Source: Guptibacillus hwajinpoensis (GTDB lineage Bacteria > Bacillota > Bacilli > Bacillales > Guptibacillaceae). Taken from it: a stretch of DNA of 64,000 nt. The translations under genes were made by a program, and so were the position numbers. Positions 18,137 through 26,846 of this stretch are shown here, piece by piece. Position 1 is the first letter of the stretch; the number at the start of each line of letters is the position of its first letter. The notes beneath the pieces were generated by a model. The model did no database searches, had not been told where the DNA came from, and was given only the letters and a program-made list of their open reading frames with translations. The DNA is taken from assembly GCF_005144865.1 (NCBI RefSeq), contig NZ_SWFM01000001.1, positions 496,001 through 560,000 on the forward strand. The letters are read 5' to 3'.

Positions 18137-18234
18137 ATTTCCCCCTCCTCAGAAAGTCAAAGATGGACCTCCGGATGAACAATATGAGAATATAAGATGC
18201 ATTACTATTATATTCGCCGAAAATAAAATAGTAC

Positions 18235-18897
18235 CTAAAGCTGCTGTTCGGCGTCCGAACTTCTTACCACCAATAGTATGCCCTCGGTGAATGAATAAGA
18301 CCCTTTTTCCTTAACCAGTTCGTTACTTATACATAGACTTGAGCCCCATGAAATGGTTTGATTACTTAGAGGATATCTGTATCCATCGAGCGTTAAGCCC
18401 TTTACCTCCGGTGTAAATGCGAGAAATGACATATATGGAAAACGCGCATCTTCTTTTACCACAAAAAATCCTGGTTCTTTCATTTCAAGACGGTTTAATC
18501 GATCTTCTAAAGCAAGTCTAATATGTGATTTAACACCCTTAATTAACATTTGGACATTCATCCAGCTATGATCAAGTCTTCCTCCCGTTACGCCAAACAT
18601 CGTAATCGCTTCTGGATTTTCGTTTATGGCCCAATCCAGTGCTATTTCGAGATCCGTGTGGTCTTTCTCAGAAGGATATACCGTAAACGGAAGATCGTGT
18701 GATTCCATCCATGCCCTTTCCTTTGAAGTAACAGAATCAAAATCACCAAAACCATGCTCAGGAAGAATACCGTTTTGCAATAGCGTATAGACTCCTCGAT
18801 CTACGCCAACCCAGCGAACATCTTTTTCTTCAAGCAAGTTTTGCGGAAGATCTTCTACAGGTCCGCCTGCTACAATATATATTTCTTTTGATTTCAT
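18235..18897 (-). CDS. thiN: Thiamine pyrophosphokinase
   Basis: Converts thiamine and ATP to thiamine diphosphate. The 220 residues show the TPK motifs WVGVDRGVYTLL (about 29-40), GDFDSVT near 52, and GVTGGRLDHSW near 104, followed by the small C-terminal beta domain of TPKs. Its ATG overlaps the last four bases of thiT, so uptake and pyrophosphorylation of thiamine are coupled. In B. subtilis the same locus holds yloS (thiN) between rpe and spoVM. Confidence 0.95.
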   Translation of the reverse strand: MKSKEIYIVAGGPVEDLPQNLLEEKDVRWVGVDRGVYTLLQNGILPEHGFGDFDSVTSKERAWMESHDLPFTVYPSEKDHTDLEIALDWAINENPEAITMFGVTGGRLDHSWMNVQMLIKGVKSHIRLALEDRLNRLEMKEPGFFVVKEDARFPYMSFLAFTPEVKGLTLDGYRYPLSNQTISWGSSLCISNELVKEKGSYSFTEGILLVVRSSDAEQQL

Positions 18898-19445
18898 TCG
18901 TAATGCACCATTTTGGGAGCAGTATTTGAGAGGAGACCAAGTACGATAATAGATACCACTGCTGTTGGTAGTAAATAGGATGCATTATAAAGGAATGAAT
19001 AAAGAGCTACTGGAGTACCTTCTGGCGCCATATCTCCGAACCAGATAACGCCAGAAATAAAATGACTCACTAATCGAAAGAGAGAGCCCACAACACATCC
19101 GACTGCAATCATTGTCAGTCTTTTTCGCTTATTCGTATTTACCGATACATGAAACAATCCAGCTAATCCAACTAGCATAAAGGCAGCAGGATAATCAAGG
19201 ATGAACTGAATAGGATGGACGTAAAATGGCGCAATTAGAAGAGGCTGTAAAACACCGACTAGTAAACCAGTAATAAGTCCAGGTCCCGCCCCTCGTCGAA
19301 AAGCTATGAGGAAAATTGGAACCATAGCAAGCGAAATTGAACCACCATTCGGCCATAAACGTAGCGATAATAAATCAAGAATAACACCGACTGCTGCCAT
19401 TAAAGCAATTTCAACAAGCAGTACGAGTCTATTATTTTTCTTCAT
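18894..19445 (-). CDS. thiT: Energy-coupling factor thiamine transporter ThiT
   Basis: Membrane S-component that binds thiamine and works with a shared ECF ATPase module. The 183 residues form about six hydrophobic segments and carry LRLWPNGGSISLAMVPIF near the N-terminus and the WFGDMAPEGTP loop, as in the YuaJ/ThiT family. It overlaps thiN by 4 bp. The 113-bp upstream region lacks recognisable TPP riboswitch motifs (no CUGAGA/ACYYGA core was seen), although ThiT genes are often controlled that way. B. subtilis keeps its homologue (yuaJ) at another locus. Confidence 0.93.
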   Translation of the reverse strand: MKKNNRLVLLVEIALMAAVGVILDLLSLRLWPNGGSISLAMVPIFLIAFRRGAGPGLITGLLVGVLQPLLIAPFYVHPIQFILDYPAAFMLVGLAGLFHVSVNTNKRKRLTMIAVGCVVGSLFRLVSHFISGVIWFGDMAPEGTPVALYSFLYNASYLLPTAVVSIIVLGLLSNTAPKMVHYE

Positions 19446-19527
19446 AAAGAGTTAATCCCCCATTACAATCGTCTTCTATATTAATGAATTGACGATTTAG
19501 TCTATTCTACGAAGTGTTACTATCCTA

Positions 19528-19560
19528 TAAAAAAACAGCGGGAAGAGCCCCCGCTGTTTT
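19528..19560 (-). terminator. Terminator after rpe
   Basis: AAAACAGCGGG/CCCGCTGTTTT stem followed by a T run on the minus strand; one arm overlaps the rpe stop codon. It closes the rsmB/prpC/prkC/rsgA/rpe run and isolates thiT-thiN. Confidence 0.88.
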
Positions 19561-20206
19561 ATGAGTGGCGAATCTGATCGATTGCTGCTTTTCGGTCAGA
19601 TTGATTATAAATGGCTGACCCTGCCACTAATACTGTTGCGCCAGCCTCTATGCATAAACGTGCTGTTTCGGCGTTCACACCACCGTCTACCTCTATTTCA
19701 GGTGAGACTCCAAGAGACGCTGCCAACTGCTTCGTTTCTGAGATCTTAGATAGAACTCTCTCGATGAATGCCTGTCCACCAAAGCCTGGATTGACTGTCA
19801 TTAAAAGAACAAGATCTACATCTTCAATAACATGTTTAATTGCATCTACAGGAGTTCCAGGATTTATTACAACCCCCGCTTTAATGCCTTTACTCTTTAT
19901 AAGCTGAATCGTACGATGCAAGTGTGGACACGCTTCTGCGTGAACGGTTAGGATATCTGCACCTGCTTCTGCGAATTCCTCAATATACTGATCAGGATTT
20001 TCAATCATAAGATGAACGTCTAGCGGAAGCGTTGTAACAGGGCGAAGGGCACGTACGATCGGCGCCCCAATCGTAATGTTCGGCACAAAATGCCCGTCCA
20101 TAACATCAACATGGATATAATCAGCACCAGCAGCTTCAACATCTTTTACTTCTTCACCTAATCTGGCAAAATCTGATGCCAGAATTGAGGGTGCAATTTT
20201 TATCAT
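19559..20206 (-). CDS. rpe: Ribulose-phosphate 3-epimerase
   Basis: Interconverts ribulose-5-phosphate and xylulose-5-phosphate in the pentose phosphate pathway. A TIM-barrel of 215 residues with IAPSILASDFARLGEE, the metal-binding HVDVMDGHFVPN, MTVNPGFGGQ and EVDGGVN. The ATG at 20206 is chosen because ACGGAGGTAC precedes it and the product then begins MIKIAPSIL as in relatives; the longer frame up to 20293 lies within rsgA. It starts one base after the rsgA stop. Confidence 0.97.
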   Translation of the reverse strand: MIKIAPSILASDFARLGEEVKDVEAAGADYIHVDVMDGHFVPNITIGAPIVRALRPVTTLPLDVHLMIENPDQYIEEFAEAGADILTVHAEACPHLHRTIQLIKSKGIKAGVVINPGTPVDAIKHVIEDVDLVLLMTVNPGFGGQAFIERVLSKISETKQLAASLGVSPEIEVDGGVNAETARLCIEAGATVLVAGSAIYNQSDRKAAIDQIRHS

Positions 20207-20207
20207 A

Positions 20208-21095
20208 TTAGTACCTCCGTTTTTGGTCCTTAATCTCTTGAAAGAAAGAAGAATAGTGATCGTAACGGTATGCTTTAATTTCTTCGTTCTCAACCGCTTC
20301 TTTCACAGCACAGCCTGGCTCTGCCTGATGAGTACACGCTCTAAATTTGCACTCATTGCTTTTTTCTCTTATCTCAGGGAAATAAAGCCACAAATCATCC
20401 GCTTCTATGCCTCTAAAATCTAGAGAACTAAATCCAGGTGTATCAGCGACGAGACCTGATCCAAATGGAATAAGCTCAACATGGCGCGTTGTATGTTTAC
20501 CACGTCCAAGATGTGTTGAAATATCATTCGTATCAAGTTCAAGTTCTGGCTTAATTGCATTCAAGAGTGAAGATTTTCCAACACCTGACTGTCCTGCAAA
20601 CACGGTGACTTTCTCCTGAAAATAGGGCTCAATTTCAGCCACGCCTGATAGACTTTGAGCAGAAGAGACAAGCACATCATACCCAATTTCTCTATAGTTC
20701 TCTGCATACGCCATGATTTCATTCTCCTCTGAAGCTGAAACGAGATCAATCTTAGAGATGCAGATGATAGCCTTAATATCACTCGCTTCAATATGAACGA
20801 GGAATTTATCAAGAAGCTGGGTATTAAAAGTAGGTTGTGTAGCAGAGAAAACAAGAAAAGCTTGATCGACATTTGCAATGGGAGGACGAACTAACTCATT
20901 CTCCCGGTCATTAACCTCTAATACATAGCCGTCTGTTTTGTTTTCTGCTTCATAGACAACATAATCTCCAACAAGTGGAGTGATCTTCCGCTTCCGGAAA
21001 TTCCCTCTTCCCCTGCACTGATAGATTTCTTTGTTCGCTTCATCCTGCACGTAGTAAAAGCCGCTTAACGCTTTAATAATTCTTCCATCTGCCAT
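20208..21095 (-). CDS. rsgA: Small ribosomal subunit biogenesis GTPase RsgA
   Basis: Circularly permuted GTPase (YloQ/CpgA) that checks late 30S assembly. Its 295 residues contain an N-terminal OB domain, the permuted order SKIDL (G4) before GQSGVGKSSLLN (G1) and DTPGFSS (G3), and a C-terminal zinc site built from CKFRACTHQAEPGCAV. The ATG at 21095 with AAGGAGT upstream gives MADGRIIKALSGFYYV; a longer frame to 21212 lies within prkC. It follows prkC by 10 bp, a conserved link between CpgA and its kinase PrkC. Confidence 0.96.
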   Translation of the reverse strand: MADGRIIKALSGFYYVQDEANKEIYQCRGRGNFRKRKITPLVGDYVVYEAENKTDGYVLEVNDRENELVRPPIANVDQAFLVFSATQPTFNTQLLDKFLVHIEASDIKAIICISKIDLVSASEENEIMAYAENYREIGYDVLVSSAQSLSGVAEIEPYFQEKVTVFAGQSGVGKSSLLNAIKPELELDTNDISTHLGRGKHTTRHVELIPFGSGLVADTPGFSSLDFRGIEADDLWLYFPEIREKSNECKFRACTHQAEPGCAVKEAVENEEIKAYRYDHYSSFFQEIKDQKRRY

Positions 21096-21105
21096 GTAGG
21101 ACTCC

Positions 21106-23130
21106 TTACTCGTTTTTTTCGTTTTTTTGTTTAGCCTGTTCATAGGTAATTGTTTTTGAATCCTTCTTTTTCTCTTTGCCATCGACAAAGACCTTGTAGG
21201 ATGCTTCTTCACCTGGATAGATGGTTAAGTCAAAGTTGAATTCTTTTGTTTCAGTTATTTTCTCTGAGATTTCTTCACCTTTGGTTGTTGAATCCTTGTA
21301 TAGAATTTCAATCAGGTGTTCTTTTCCCTCTTTCACATCATACGTGAATGAGTTTGGAACAACAATTGCCTGATCTTCTGGTGATGGCTCAGGTTCTGGT
21401 TCTGGCTCTGGCTCTGGTTCCGGTTCTGGCTCTGGTTCAGGTTCAGGCTCCTTCCCCTTTGAAAGGGTAAGCCTAATTTCGTCACCCTCTTCAACCTTAG
21501 CTGGCGTTCTAGGTGATTGATCCAGAACGCTTCCTTCATCGATTGAATCACTGTATTCTGGTTCTTCATAAACAATGGTTAAACCTTCTTCACTCGCATA
21601 AGCCTCAGCTTCTTCTTTGGTTAGTCCAATAATATCTTCCATGAGAGTTGGTTCAGGTCCGAGGCTATACCAAATAACGATTCGATCTTCGGTAGGAAGA
21701 ACCATCTTTCCAGCTTCAGGGTTCTGATCGTAAATTTCTCCTTCAGGTTCGTCCCGGTACTCCTCTTCGTATTTCACATTTGTAAAGCCTTGTTTATCTA
21801 AAAGTGCTTGCACTTCGTCTTTTGATTTACCAATGAAATCATCAAGTTCTGTCTTTTCAGCTCCCATACTTACATAGATCGTTACTGTGCTATTTTCTTT
21901 CACCATAACACCTACGCCAGGGTCTTGACTGATAACGTCATCCTCTTCCACTTCATCATCAAATTGCTCTTCCTTTTTCACATCAAGCTTCTGATCGATA
22001 AGCGTGGTTCTTGCTTCTTCATAGGACATACCTTTTACGTCAGGTACTTCAACTTCACTAACATAGAATAAACCTGGTATGAAGACAAAGGCTAAAGCTC
22101 CTGCTCCACCAAGAAGAAGTAGAATTAAAAATACGATTGCAGTAATTTTACCTGCCTTTTTTTTCTTTTTCGGCTCTGGCTCAGTTTCTTGTTTCTGGAC
22201 AGGGCCAAGCGGCTTTAATTCTTGCGTCTTTTCAGAGCGATCAGGTAGTACAGGACCTAAAATTTTGGTTGCTTCATCATCTGTTGACTCTATGGGCTTA
22301 TCATAAACCTTCGTTGGATCTAGCGCCACTTCCAGTGCGTCAATTAATTCTTGGGCACTTTGAAAACGTTGAGAAGGTTCCTTTGCCATTGCTTTCAAGA
22401 TGATATTCTCAATATTTTTAGGCAGTGACGTATTAATTAAACTTGGCTTAGGAAAACGATCCTGCAAATGTTTAAGAGCTACAGATACTGGTGAATCCCC
22501 TGAGAAAGGAAGAACACCTGTAACCATTTCATAGAAACAAACGCCAAGGGAGTAAATATCAGATCGCTCGTTCGCGAGCCCCCCACGGGCCTGTTCAGGT
22601 GAGAAATAATGGACAGAGCCAAGTACGGAATTGGTATGGGTTATCGTAGCTGACGTCATGGCGATTGCGATTCCAAAGTCAGTTACTTTCGCTTCCCCAT
22701 ATTCATTAATCAGTATATTATGAGGTTTAATGTCTCGGTGTATAATGTGATTTTCATGCGCATGGTCGATAGCAGAAGTCATTTGTTTCATAATATCAAC
22801 AGCTTCTTCTATAGGTAGCGCACCACGGTTACGAATTTTTTGCTTAAGGGTTGCGCCCTCAACGTGTTCCATCACGATATAGTAAATATCTTCTTCTTCT
22901 CCAACATCATAAATAGAAACGATATTTGGGTGAGCTAAACTTGTTGCAGACTCCGCTTCCCTACGAAACCGTTTAATAAAATCATCGTCACGTGAGAATT
23001 CGGGACGTAGTAATTTAACAGCTACTGTTCGATCAAGGATTAAATCAGTAGCTTTATACACAATCGCCATACCGCCGTCACCGATGATTTCAAGCAGTTT
23101 ATAACGCCCATTTATGTGCTTTCCTATCAT
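21106..23130 (-). CDS. prkC: PASTA-domain Ser/Thr protein kinase PrkC
   Basis: Membrane Hanks-type kinase that senses peptidoglycan fragments, influencing germination and stationary-phase physiology. Of 674 residues, 1-270 are the kinase (GDGGMAIV at 17-24, Lys39, HRDIKPHN from 131, DFG at 151-153), 321-325 is a lysine cluster, 329-351 a single membrane span, then three PASTA repeats (about 360-425, 426-492, 496-558). Next comes a run of exactly 11 Glu-Pro pairs (561-582) and a 92-residue C-terminal beta-rich domain. Its ATG shares a base with the prpC stop. It is somewhat longer than B. subtilis PrkC, probably through the EP linker. Confidence 0.96.
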   Translation of the reverse strand: MIGKHINGRYKLLEIIGDGGMAIVYKATDLILDRTVAVKLLRPEFSRDDDFIKRFRREAESATSLAHPNIVSIYDVGEEEDIYYIVMEHVEGATLKQKIRNRGALPIEEAVDIMKQMTSAIDHAHENHIIHRDIKPHNILINEYGEAKVTDFGIAIAMTSATITHTNSVLGSVHYFSPEQARGGLANERSDIYSLGVCFYEMVTGVLPFSGDSPVSVALKHLQDRFPKPSLINTSLPKNIENIILKAMAKEPSQRFQSAQELIDALEVALDPTKVYDKPIESTDDEATKILGPVLPDRSEKTQELKPLGPVQKQETEPEPKKKKKAGKITAIVFLILLLLGGAGALAFVFIPGLFYVSEVEVPDVKGMSYEEARTTLIDQKLDVKKEEQFDDEVEEDDVISQDPGVGVMVKENSTVTIYVSMGAEKTELDDFIGKSKDEVQALLDKQGFTNVKYEEEYRDEPEGEIYDQNPEAGKMVLPTEDRIVIWYSLGPEPTLMEDIIGLTKEEAEAYASEEGLTIVYEEPEYSDSIDEGSVLDQSPRTPAKVEEGDEIRLTLSKGKEPEPEPEPEPEPEPEPEPEPEPSPEDQAIVVPNSFTYDVKEGKEHLIEILYKDSTTKGEEISEKITETKEFNFDLTIYPGEEASYKVFVDGKEKKKDSKTITYEQAKQKNEKNE

Positions 23131-23882
23131 TAGACTTCACTTCCAGAAGAAGATGAGTTTTCAATAATAGCCACTGTGATATTATCTTCTCCGCCTGCTT
23201 CATTTGCTAAACGAATAAGTTCAGCCGCTTTTTCCTCAAGCAACTGATCTGAATTCATCACGACTTCAAGTTGTGCATCTGATAATTTATTCGTTAACCC
23301 ATCTGAACAAAAGAGAGCTGCTTCTTCTTCATCCCATTCAAACGTATGAACATCTACCTTCACATTCAAATCCGTTCCGAGTGCGCGAAGCAACACATTT
23401 TTTCTTGGATGATCTTCCGCTTCTTCTTCTGAAAGCTGGCCATTTTTGACTAGCTCATTCACAAGCGAATGATCGCTTGTTTTTTGAGAAAGAGCATTAT
23501 TCCCGATTAAGTATGCACGGCTATCACCGACATGTGCAATCGTAATAAACTCACTCGTACATACTGCTGCAACAAGTGTTGTTCCCATTCCAGCATACTG
23601 TGGTTTTTCTTTAGACAAAGTTAGAATTGTCTCATTTGCTTGTTGAATGGTATGTAGAAGCCATGCTTCCGCTCTTCCCGGGCGAAAGCCAGCTTCCTCT
23701 TCTTCCCAACTGAGTTGAAGCGATTCAACAGCTAGCGCACTTGCGACATCACCAGCTTGATGGCCACCCATCCCATCTGCTACAACAACTAAATATTCTC
23801 CTAGGCTATTCTGCACTGCATTCGTACTGTCTTCATTGTATGCCCTTACTTGTCCCTGGTCTGTCAATGTTACAGCTTGCAT
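23130..23882 (-). CDS. prpC: PP2C-type protein phosphatase PrpC
   Basis: Metal-dependent Ser/Thr phosphatase that reverses PrkC phosphorylation. The 250 residues carry the PP2C motifs RAYNEDS (13-19), VVADGMGGHQAGD (about 33-45), GTTLVAA, HVGDSRAYLI, and the late metal site GGEDNITVAII. The ATG at 23882 overlaps no gene upstream; a GGGGTGA site lies before it. Its stop overlaps the prkC start by one base, coupling kinase and phosphatase. Confidence 0.97.
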   Translation of the reverse strand: MQAVTLTDQGQVRAYNEDSTNAVQNSLGEYLVVVADGMGGHQAGDVASALAVESLQLSWEEEEAGFRPGRAEAWLLHTIQQANETILTLSKEKPQYAGMGTTLVAAVCTSEFITIAHVGDSRAYLIGNNALSQKTSDHSLVNELVKNGQLSEEEAEDHPRKNVLLRALGTDLNVKVDVHTFEWDEEEAALFCSDGLTNKLSDAQLEVVMNSDQLLEEKAAELIRLANEAGGEDNITVAIIENSSSSGSEV

Positions 23883-23914
23883 GTGGTCACCCCGTCTCCT
23901 CTACAATAAGGACG

Positions 23915-23961
23915 CGGCGAAGGTCGCTTCCTATGAAGCAACCCGCCAGCGCCGTTTTTTT
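23915..23961 (+). terminator. Plus-strand terminator-like hairpin in rsmB-prpC gap
   Basis: Inner stem GGTCGCTTC (23922-23930)/GAAGCAACC (23935-23943) with a 4-base loop, outer CGGCG (23915-23919) pairing with CGCCG (23950-23954), then seven T (23955-23961). It has the form of an intrinsic terminator on the plus strand, yet no plus-strand gene precedes it; on the minus strand there is no T tract. It lies where B. subtilis has the 3' end of rlmN. Confidence 0.5.
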
Positions 23962-24074
23962 ATACTTGGCTTTTTTAAAAGGTTTGTTGTTTTTGGAAGG
24001 GACTTTGTATTAAAACCACACTTCGATGATTGGAGCGGAAATCAACTCCTACCAACAACCTCTACGTAAAAGCC

Positions 24075-25409
24075 TTATTTTTTAACTAAGCACGCGATAT
24101 AAAAGCCATCTGTTCCAAAGTAATGTGGCAGAAGTTGAAGTTGTCCACCATCACAATACTCAGATACCTTATCAGGTAACCTGTTCATAAGCGTCTCATC
24201 TAGTTTAAATTCAGGGTGGTCTGTCAGGAATTGTTTTACCACTTCCTGGTTTTCCGTCTCTTCTATTGTACACGTACTATAAACCAATTTTCCACCTGGT
24301 TTTAAAAGACTTGCCTGAGCATCAAGAATTCCTTTTTGTACACTCGTGATGCGATTAATATCTTCCTCCTGCTTCGACCATTTAATATCAGGTTTTCTGC
24401 GAAGAACACCGAATCCTGTACACGGTGCATCAACAAGAATACGATCAAAAGAGTTTGCTTTAAACCGGTCCCCTACATTTCTGCTGTCGAGCGTTTCGGC
24501 TTCAATTGCACGCAGATTTAGACGCTGTGCTTGCTTCTTTATTAATTTAACTTTATGCGCATGGAGATCAAGTGAATTCACATGTCCAGATCCGTTTAAT
24601 CGCTCTGCAATATGAGTTGACTTCCCCCCAGGAGCAGCACAAGCATCGAGAACTTTCTGACCTGGCTCGATTCCAAGCGCTCTCGCCACAAGCATCGAAC
24701 TTTCATCTTGAATAGTTAGATCACCGCGCTTATACACGCTCGTCTCAAGAAGTTTCCCTTCAAGGACCTTAATCGCATCCACTGAAAGACTTCCTGGAAC
24801 AGCTTGTACACCTTCTTTTTCAAGATCCTTAATGACTTGATCGATAGATGTTTTTGATACATTTACACGTGCTGTCACATATGGAGCAAGTAAGTTTTCT
24901 TCACACATCGCTTCTGTTGCTTCGACACCGAGCTGATCAATCCAGCGTTTCACAAGCCAAAGCGGATGACTTTTCGCGATAGAGATTTGCTCTGCAACGT
25001 CTTCGATTTCCTCAGGATCCCTTAGTCCTTTTCGTTGGGTGTTGCGAAGAACGCCATTCACCATTCCACTTATGCCTTTGTGACCACGCTTTTTAGCGAT
25101 TTCGACAGCTTCATGGATAATTGCACGATCAGGTACACGATCTAGGTAGATCATTTGGTAAAGGGAGAGTTGTAGGAGAGAAATCACCCATGTTTGAATT
25201 CTTTTGCGATTTGTTAGGAAATCATCTAAGTAGAAATCAAGTGTCTGCTTACGTTGTATCGTACCGTACACGATTTCAGTTAATAATCCAGTGTCTTTAC
25301 GGCTGAGCTTGTGCTTCTTAATCGTTTCATTTAATAAAAGGTTACTATAAGCTTGATTTTTATTGATTTTTTCAATTACATCAAGTGCTGCTTCTCTTAC
25401 ATTTGTCAT
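24075..25409 (-). CDS. rsmB: 16S rRNA (cytosine(967)-C(5))-methyltransferase RsmB
   Basis: Methylates C967 of 16S rRNA. Its 444 residues join an N-terminal NusB-like RNA-binding domain (about 1-130) to a C-terminal class I methyltransferase with VLDACAAPGGKSTH, DAPCTGFGVLRRKPD and the catalytic cysteine motif YSTCTIEETENQEV. The ATG at 25409 is preferred over that at 25430: GGTGAA is spaced five bases before it, it removes an overlap with fmt, and homologues begin near (M)TNVREAAL. It starts one base after the fmt stop. Confidence 0.95.
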   Translation of the reverse strand: MTNVREAALDVIEKINKNQAYSNLLLNETIKKHKLSRKDTGLLTEIVYGTIQRKQTLDFYLDDFLTNRKRIQTWVISLLQLSLYQMIYLDRVPDRAIIHEAVEIAKKRGHKGISGMVNGVLRNTQRKGLRDPEEIEDVAEQISIAKSHPLWLVKRWIDQLGVEATEAMCEENLLAPYVTARVNVSKTSIDQVIKDLEKEGVQAVPGSLSVDAIKVLEGKLLETSVYKRGDLTIQDESSMLVARALGIEPGQKVLDACAAPGGKSTHIAERLNGSGHVNSLDLHAHKVKLIKKQAQRLNLRAIEAETLDSRNVGDRFKANSFDRILVDAPCTGFGVLRRKPDIKWSKQEEDINRITSVQKGILDAQASLLKPGGKLVYSTCTIEETENQEVVKQFLTDHPEFKLDETLMNRLPDKVSEYCDGGQLQLLPHYFGTDGFYIACLVKK

Positions 25410-25410
25410 G

Positions 25411-26349
25411 TTATTCACCAAATCTTTCATTTTTCTCGAATGTACGCCCTTGTAAGTACTGAGCGGATGTCATGCGTTTCTTTCCAGCTGGTTGGATATC
25501 AGTCAGTTTAATCGCGGTTCCGTTTCCGGTTGCAACAACAGGACCATCTGAATCTGTGTATAGAACAGTTCCTGGATCTGCATTTGATGTGCTTTCGATC
25601 TTTTCACCCCACCAGATCTTCATTACCTTACCTTCGTACTGAGTAAACGCCACTGGCCATGGGTGTAACCCACGAATATGGTTGTAGATTTCTTCGCCAG
25701 ACTTTGTCCAGTCAATCTTCTCTTGCTCACGCTTAATATTCGGTGCGAAAGTTGCTTTAGCATCATCTTGCTTCACAGGGGTGAGTTCACCCTTCAATAG
25801 TTTAGGAAGTGTATCTTTTAATAACTGTGAGCCTGATATACTTAACTTATCATGAAGACTACCCGTGTGGTCATGCTCCTCAATCGGAACGACAGATTGC
25901 GTTAAAATATCACCAGCATCTAACTTCTCAACCATATACATAATTGTAATGCCTGTTTCTTTCTTTCCTTGGAGAATGGAGTAATGAATCGGCGCGCCCC
26001 CTCGAAGTTCAGGTAGCAGCGAAGCATGAACATTAATACATCCATATTTAGGCGCATCGAGCAGCTGTTTCGGAAGAATTTGTCCAAAAGCTGCCGTAAC
26101 GATTAAATCAGGCTTTAAATCAAGGATAGGCTGAAGCTGTTCTGGGTCTTTTACTTTCTCCGGCTGCAAAACTGGAAGGCCGTGTCTTTCTGCTGCAACT
26201 TTAACTGGAGGAGGTGTCATAACTCTTTTTCTGCCTTTTGGTCGATCCGGCTGAGTAACAACTCCGACAATCACATATCCTTCATCAACTAACATATCAA
26301 GCACAGGAACAGAGAAATCAGGCGTTCCCATAAATACAATTTTCGTCAT
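25411..26349 (-). CDS. fmt: Methionyl-tRNA formyltransferase
   Basis: Formylates initiator Met-tRNA using 10-formyl-THF. The 312 residues start [20 protein letters not shown] and include the catalytic [15 protein letters not shown] loop with Asn-His-Asp residues, and a C-terminal OB-like domain. It starts 2 bp after def, the classic def-fmt pair, with the formyl group later removed by the deformylase next door. Confidence 0.97.
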   Translation of the reverse strand: MTKIVFMGTPDFSVPVLDMLVDEGYVIVGVVTQPDRPKGRKRVMTPPPVKVAAERHGLPVLQPEKVKDPEQLQPILDLKPDLIVTAAFGQILPKQLLDAPKYGCINVHASLLPELRGGAPIHYSILQGKKETGITIMYMVEKLDAGDILTQSVVPIEEHDHTGSLHDKLSISGSQLLKDTLPKLLKGELTPVKQDDAKATFAPNIKREQEKIDWTKSGEEIYNHIRGLHPWPVAFTQYEGKVMKIWWGEKIESTSNADPGTVLYTDSDGPVVATGNGTAIKLTDIQPAGKKRMTSAQYLQGRTFEKNERFGE

Positions 26350-26351
26350 AC

Positions 26352-26822
26352 TTATTCTTCATCTCCCTCTGGATCGATGTAACGAATGACTTTCTCAGTA
26401 AAAAGAATGCCATGCAAGTGATCGATTTCATGTTGAATCGCTCTTGCGAAGAAACCTTCTGCTTTTAACTTAAACTCTTTACCAAAGCGATTCTGAGCTT
26501 TCAGTGTGATGCGATACGGACGCTCTACCTCACCAAATAACCCAGGAAAACTAAGACAACCCTCTAGATCAACTTCTTTACCTGACGACTTTATTACCTC
26601 AGGGTTAATTAGTTCTAGTGCTTCTTCTTCGCGTGTATCCACGACAGCAATTTGTTGATCTATACCAATTTGAGGGGCGGCAAGTCCTACTCCTTCTGCG
26701 TCATACATCGTTTCGAACATATCATCAAGCAGTTCATGTAGCGCTTTGTCAAACGTGTCAACTGGCTTACACTCTACTTCAAGCACCTCATTTGGGTGCA
26801 GTACTATTTTTCTAATGGCCAA
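26352..26822 (-). CDS. def: Peptide deformylase
   Basis: Metalloenzyme that removes the N-terminal formyl group from new proteins. Its 156 residues contain the three signature motifs [18 protein letters not shown] (metal Cys) and QHEIDHLHG (two metal His and catalytic Glu). It is the short Def form paired with fmt; bacilli often have a second, longer deformylase elsewhere. The ATG at 26822 has AAAGGGAGAATAACG upstream and lies 24 bp after priA. Confidence 0.97.
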   Translation of the reverse strand: MAIRKIVLHPNEVLEVECKPVDTFDKALHELLDDMFETMYDAEGVGLAAPQIGIDQQIAVVDTREEEALELINPEVIKSSGKEVDLEGCLSFPGLFGEVERPYRITLKAQNRFGKEFKLKAEGFFARAIQHEIDHLHGILFTEKVIRYIDPEGDEE

Positions 26823-26846
26823 CGTTATTCTCCCTTTCCCACTTAT

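Noticed and set aside
18137-18234. Sigma-E promoter for spoVM
   Set aside because: A CATATTGT sequence resembling a sigma-E -10 is present, but no -35 at acceptable spacing could be found, so it is not listed as a feature.
19446-19558. Possible TPP riboswitch before thiT
   Set aside because: Too short between the rpe terminator and thiT, and the conserved TPP core motifs are not visible.
23836-24069. Plus-strand frame (77 codons) running from prpC into the rsmB-prpC gap
   Set aside because: Its start lies antisense in prpC without a ribosome site, it passes straight through the terminator-like hairpin, and its product resembles nothing recognised.
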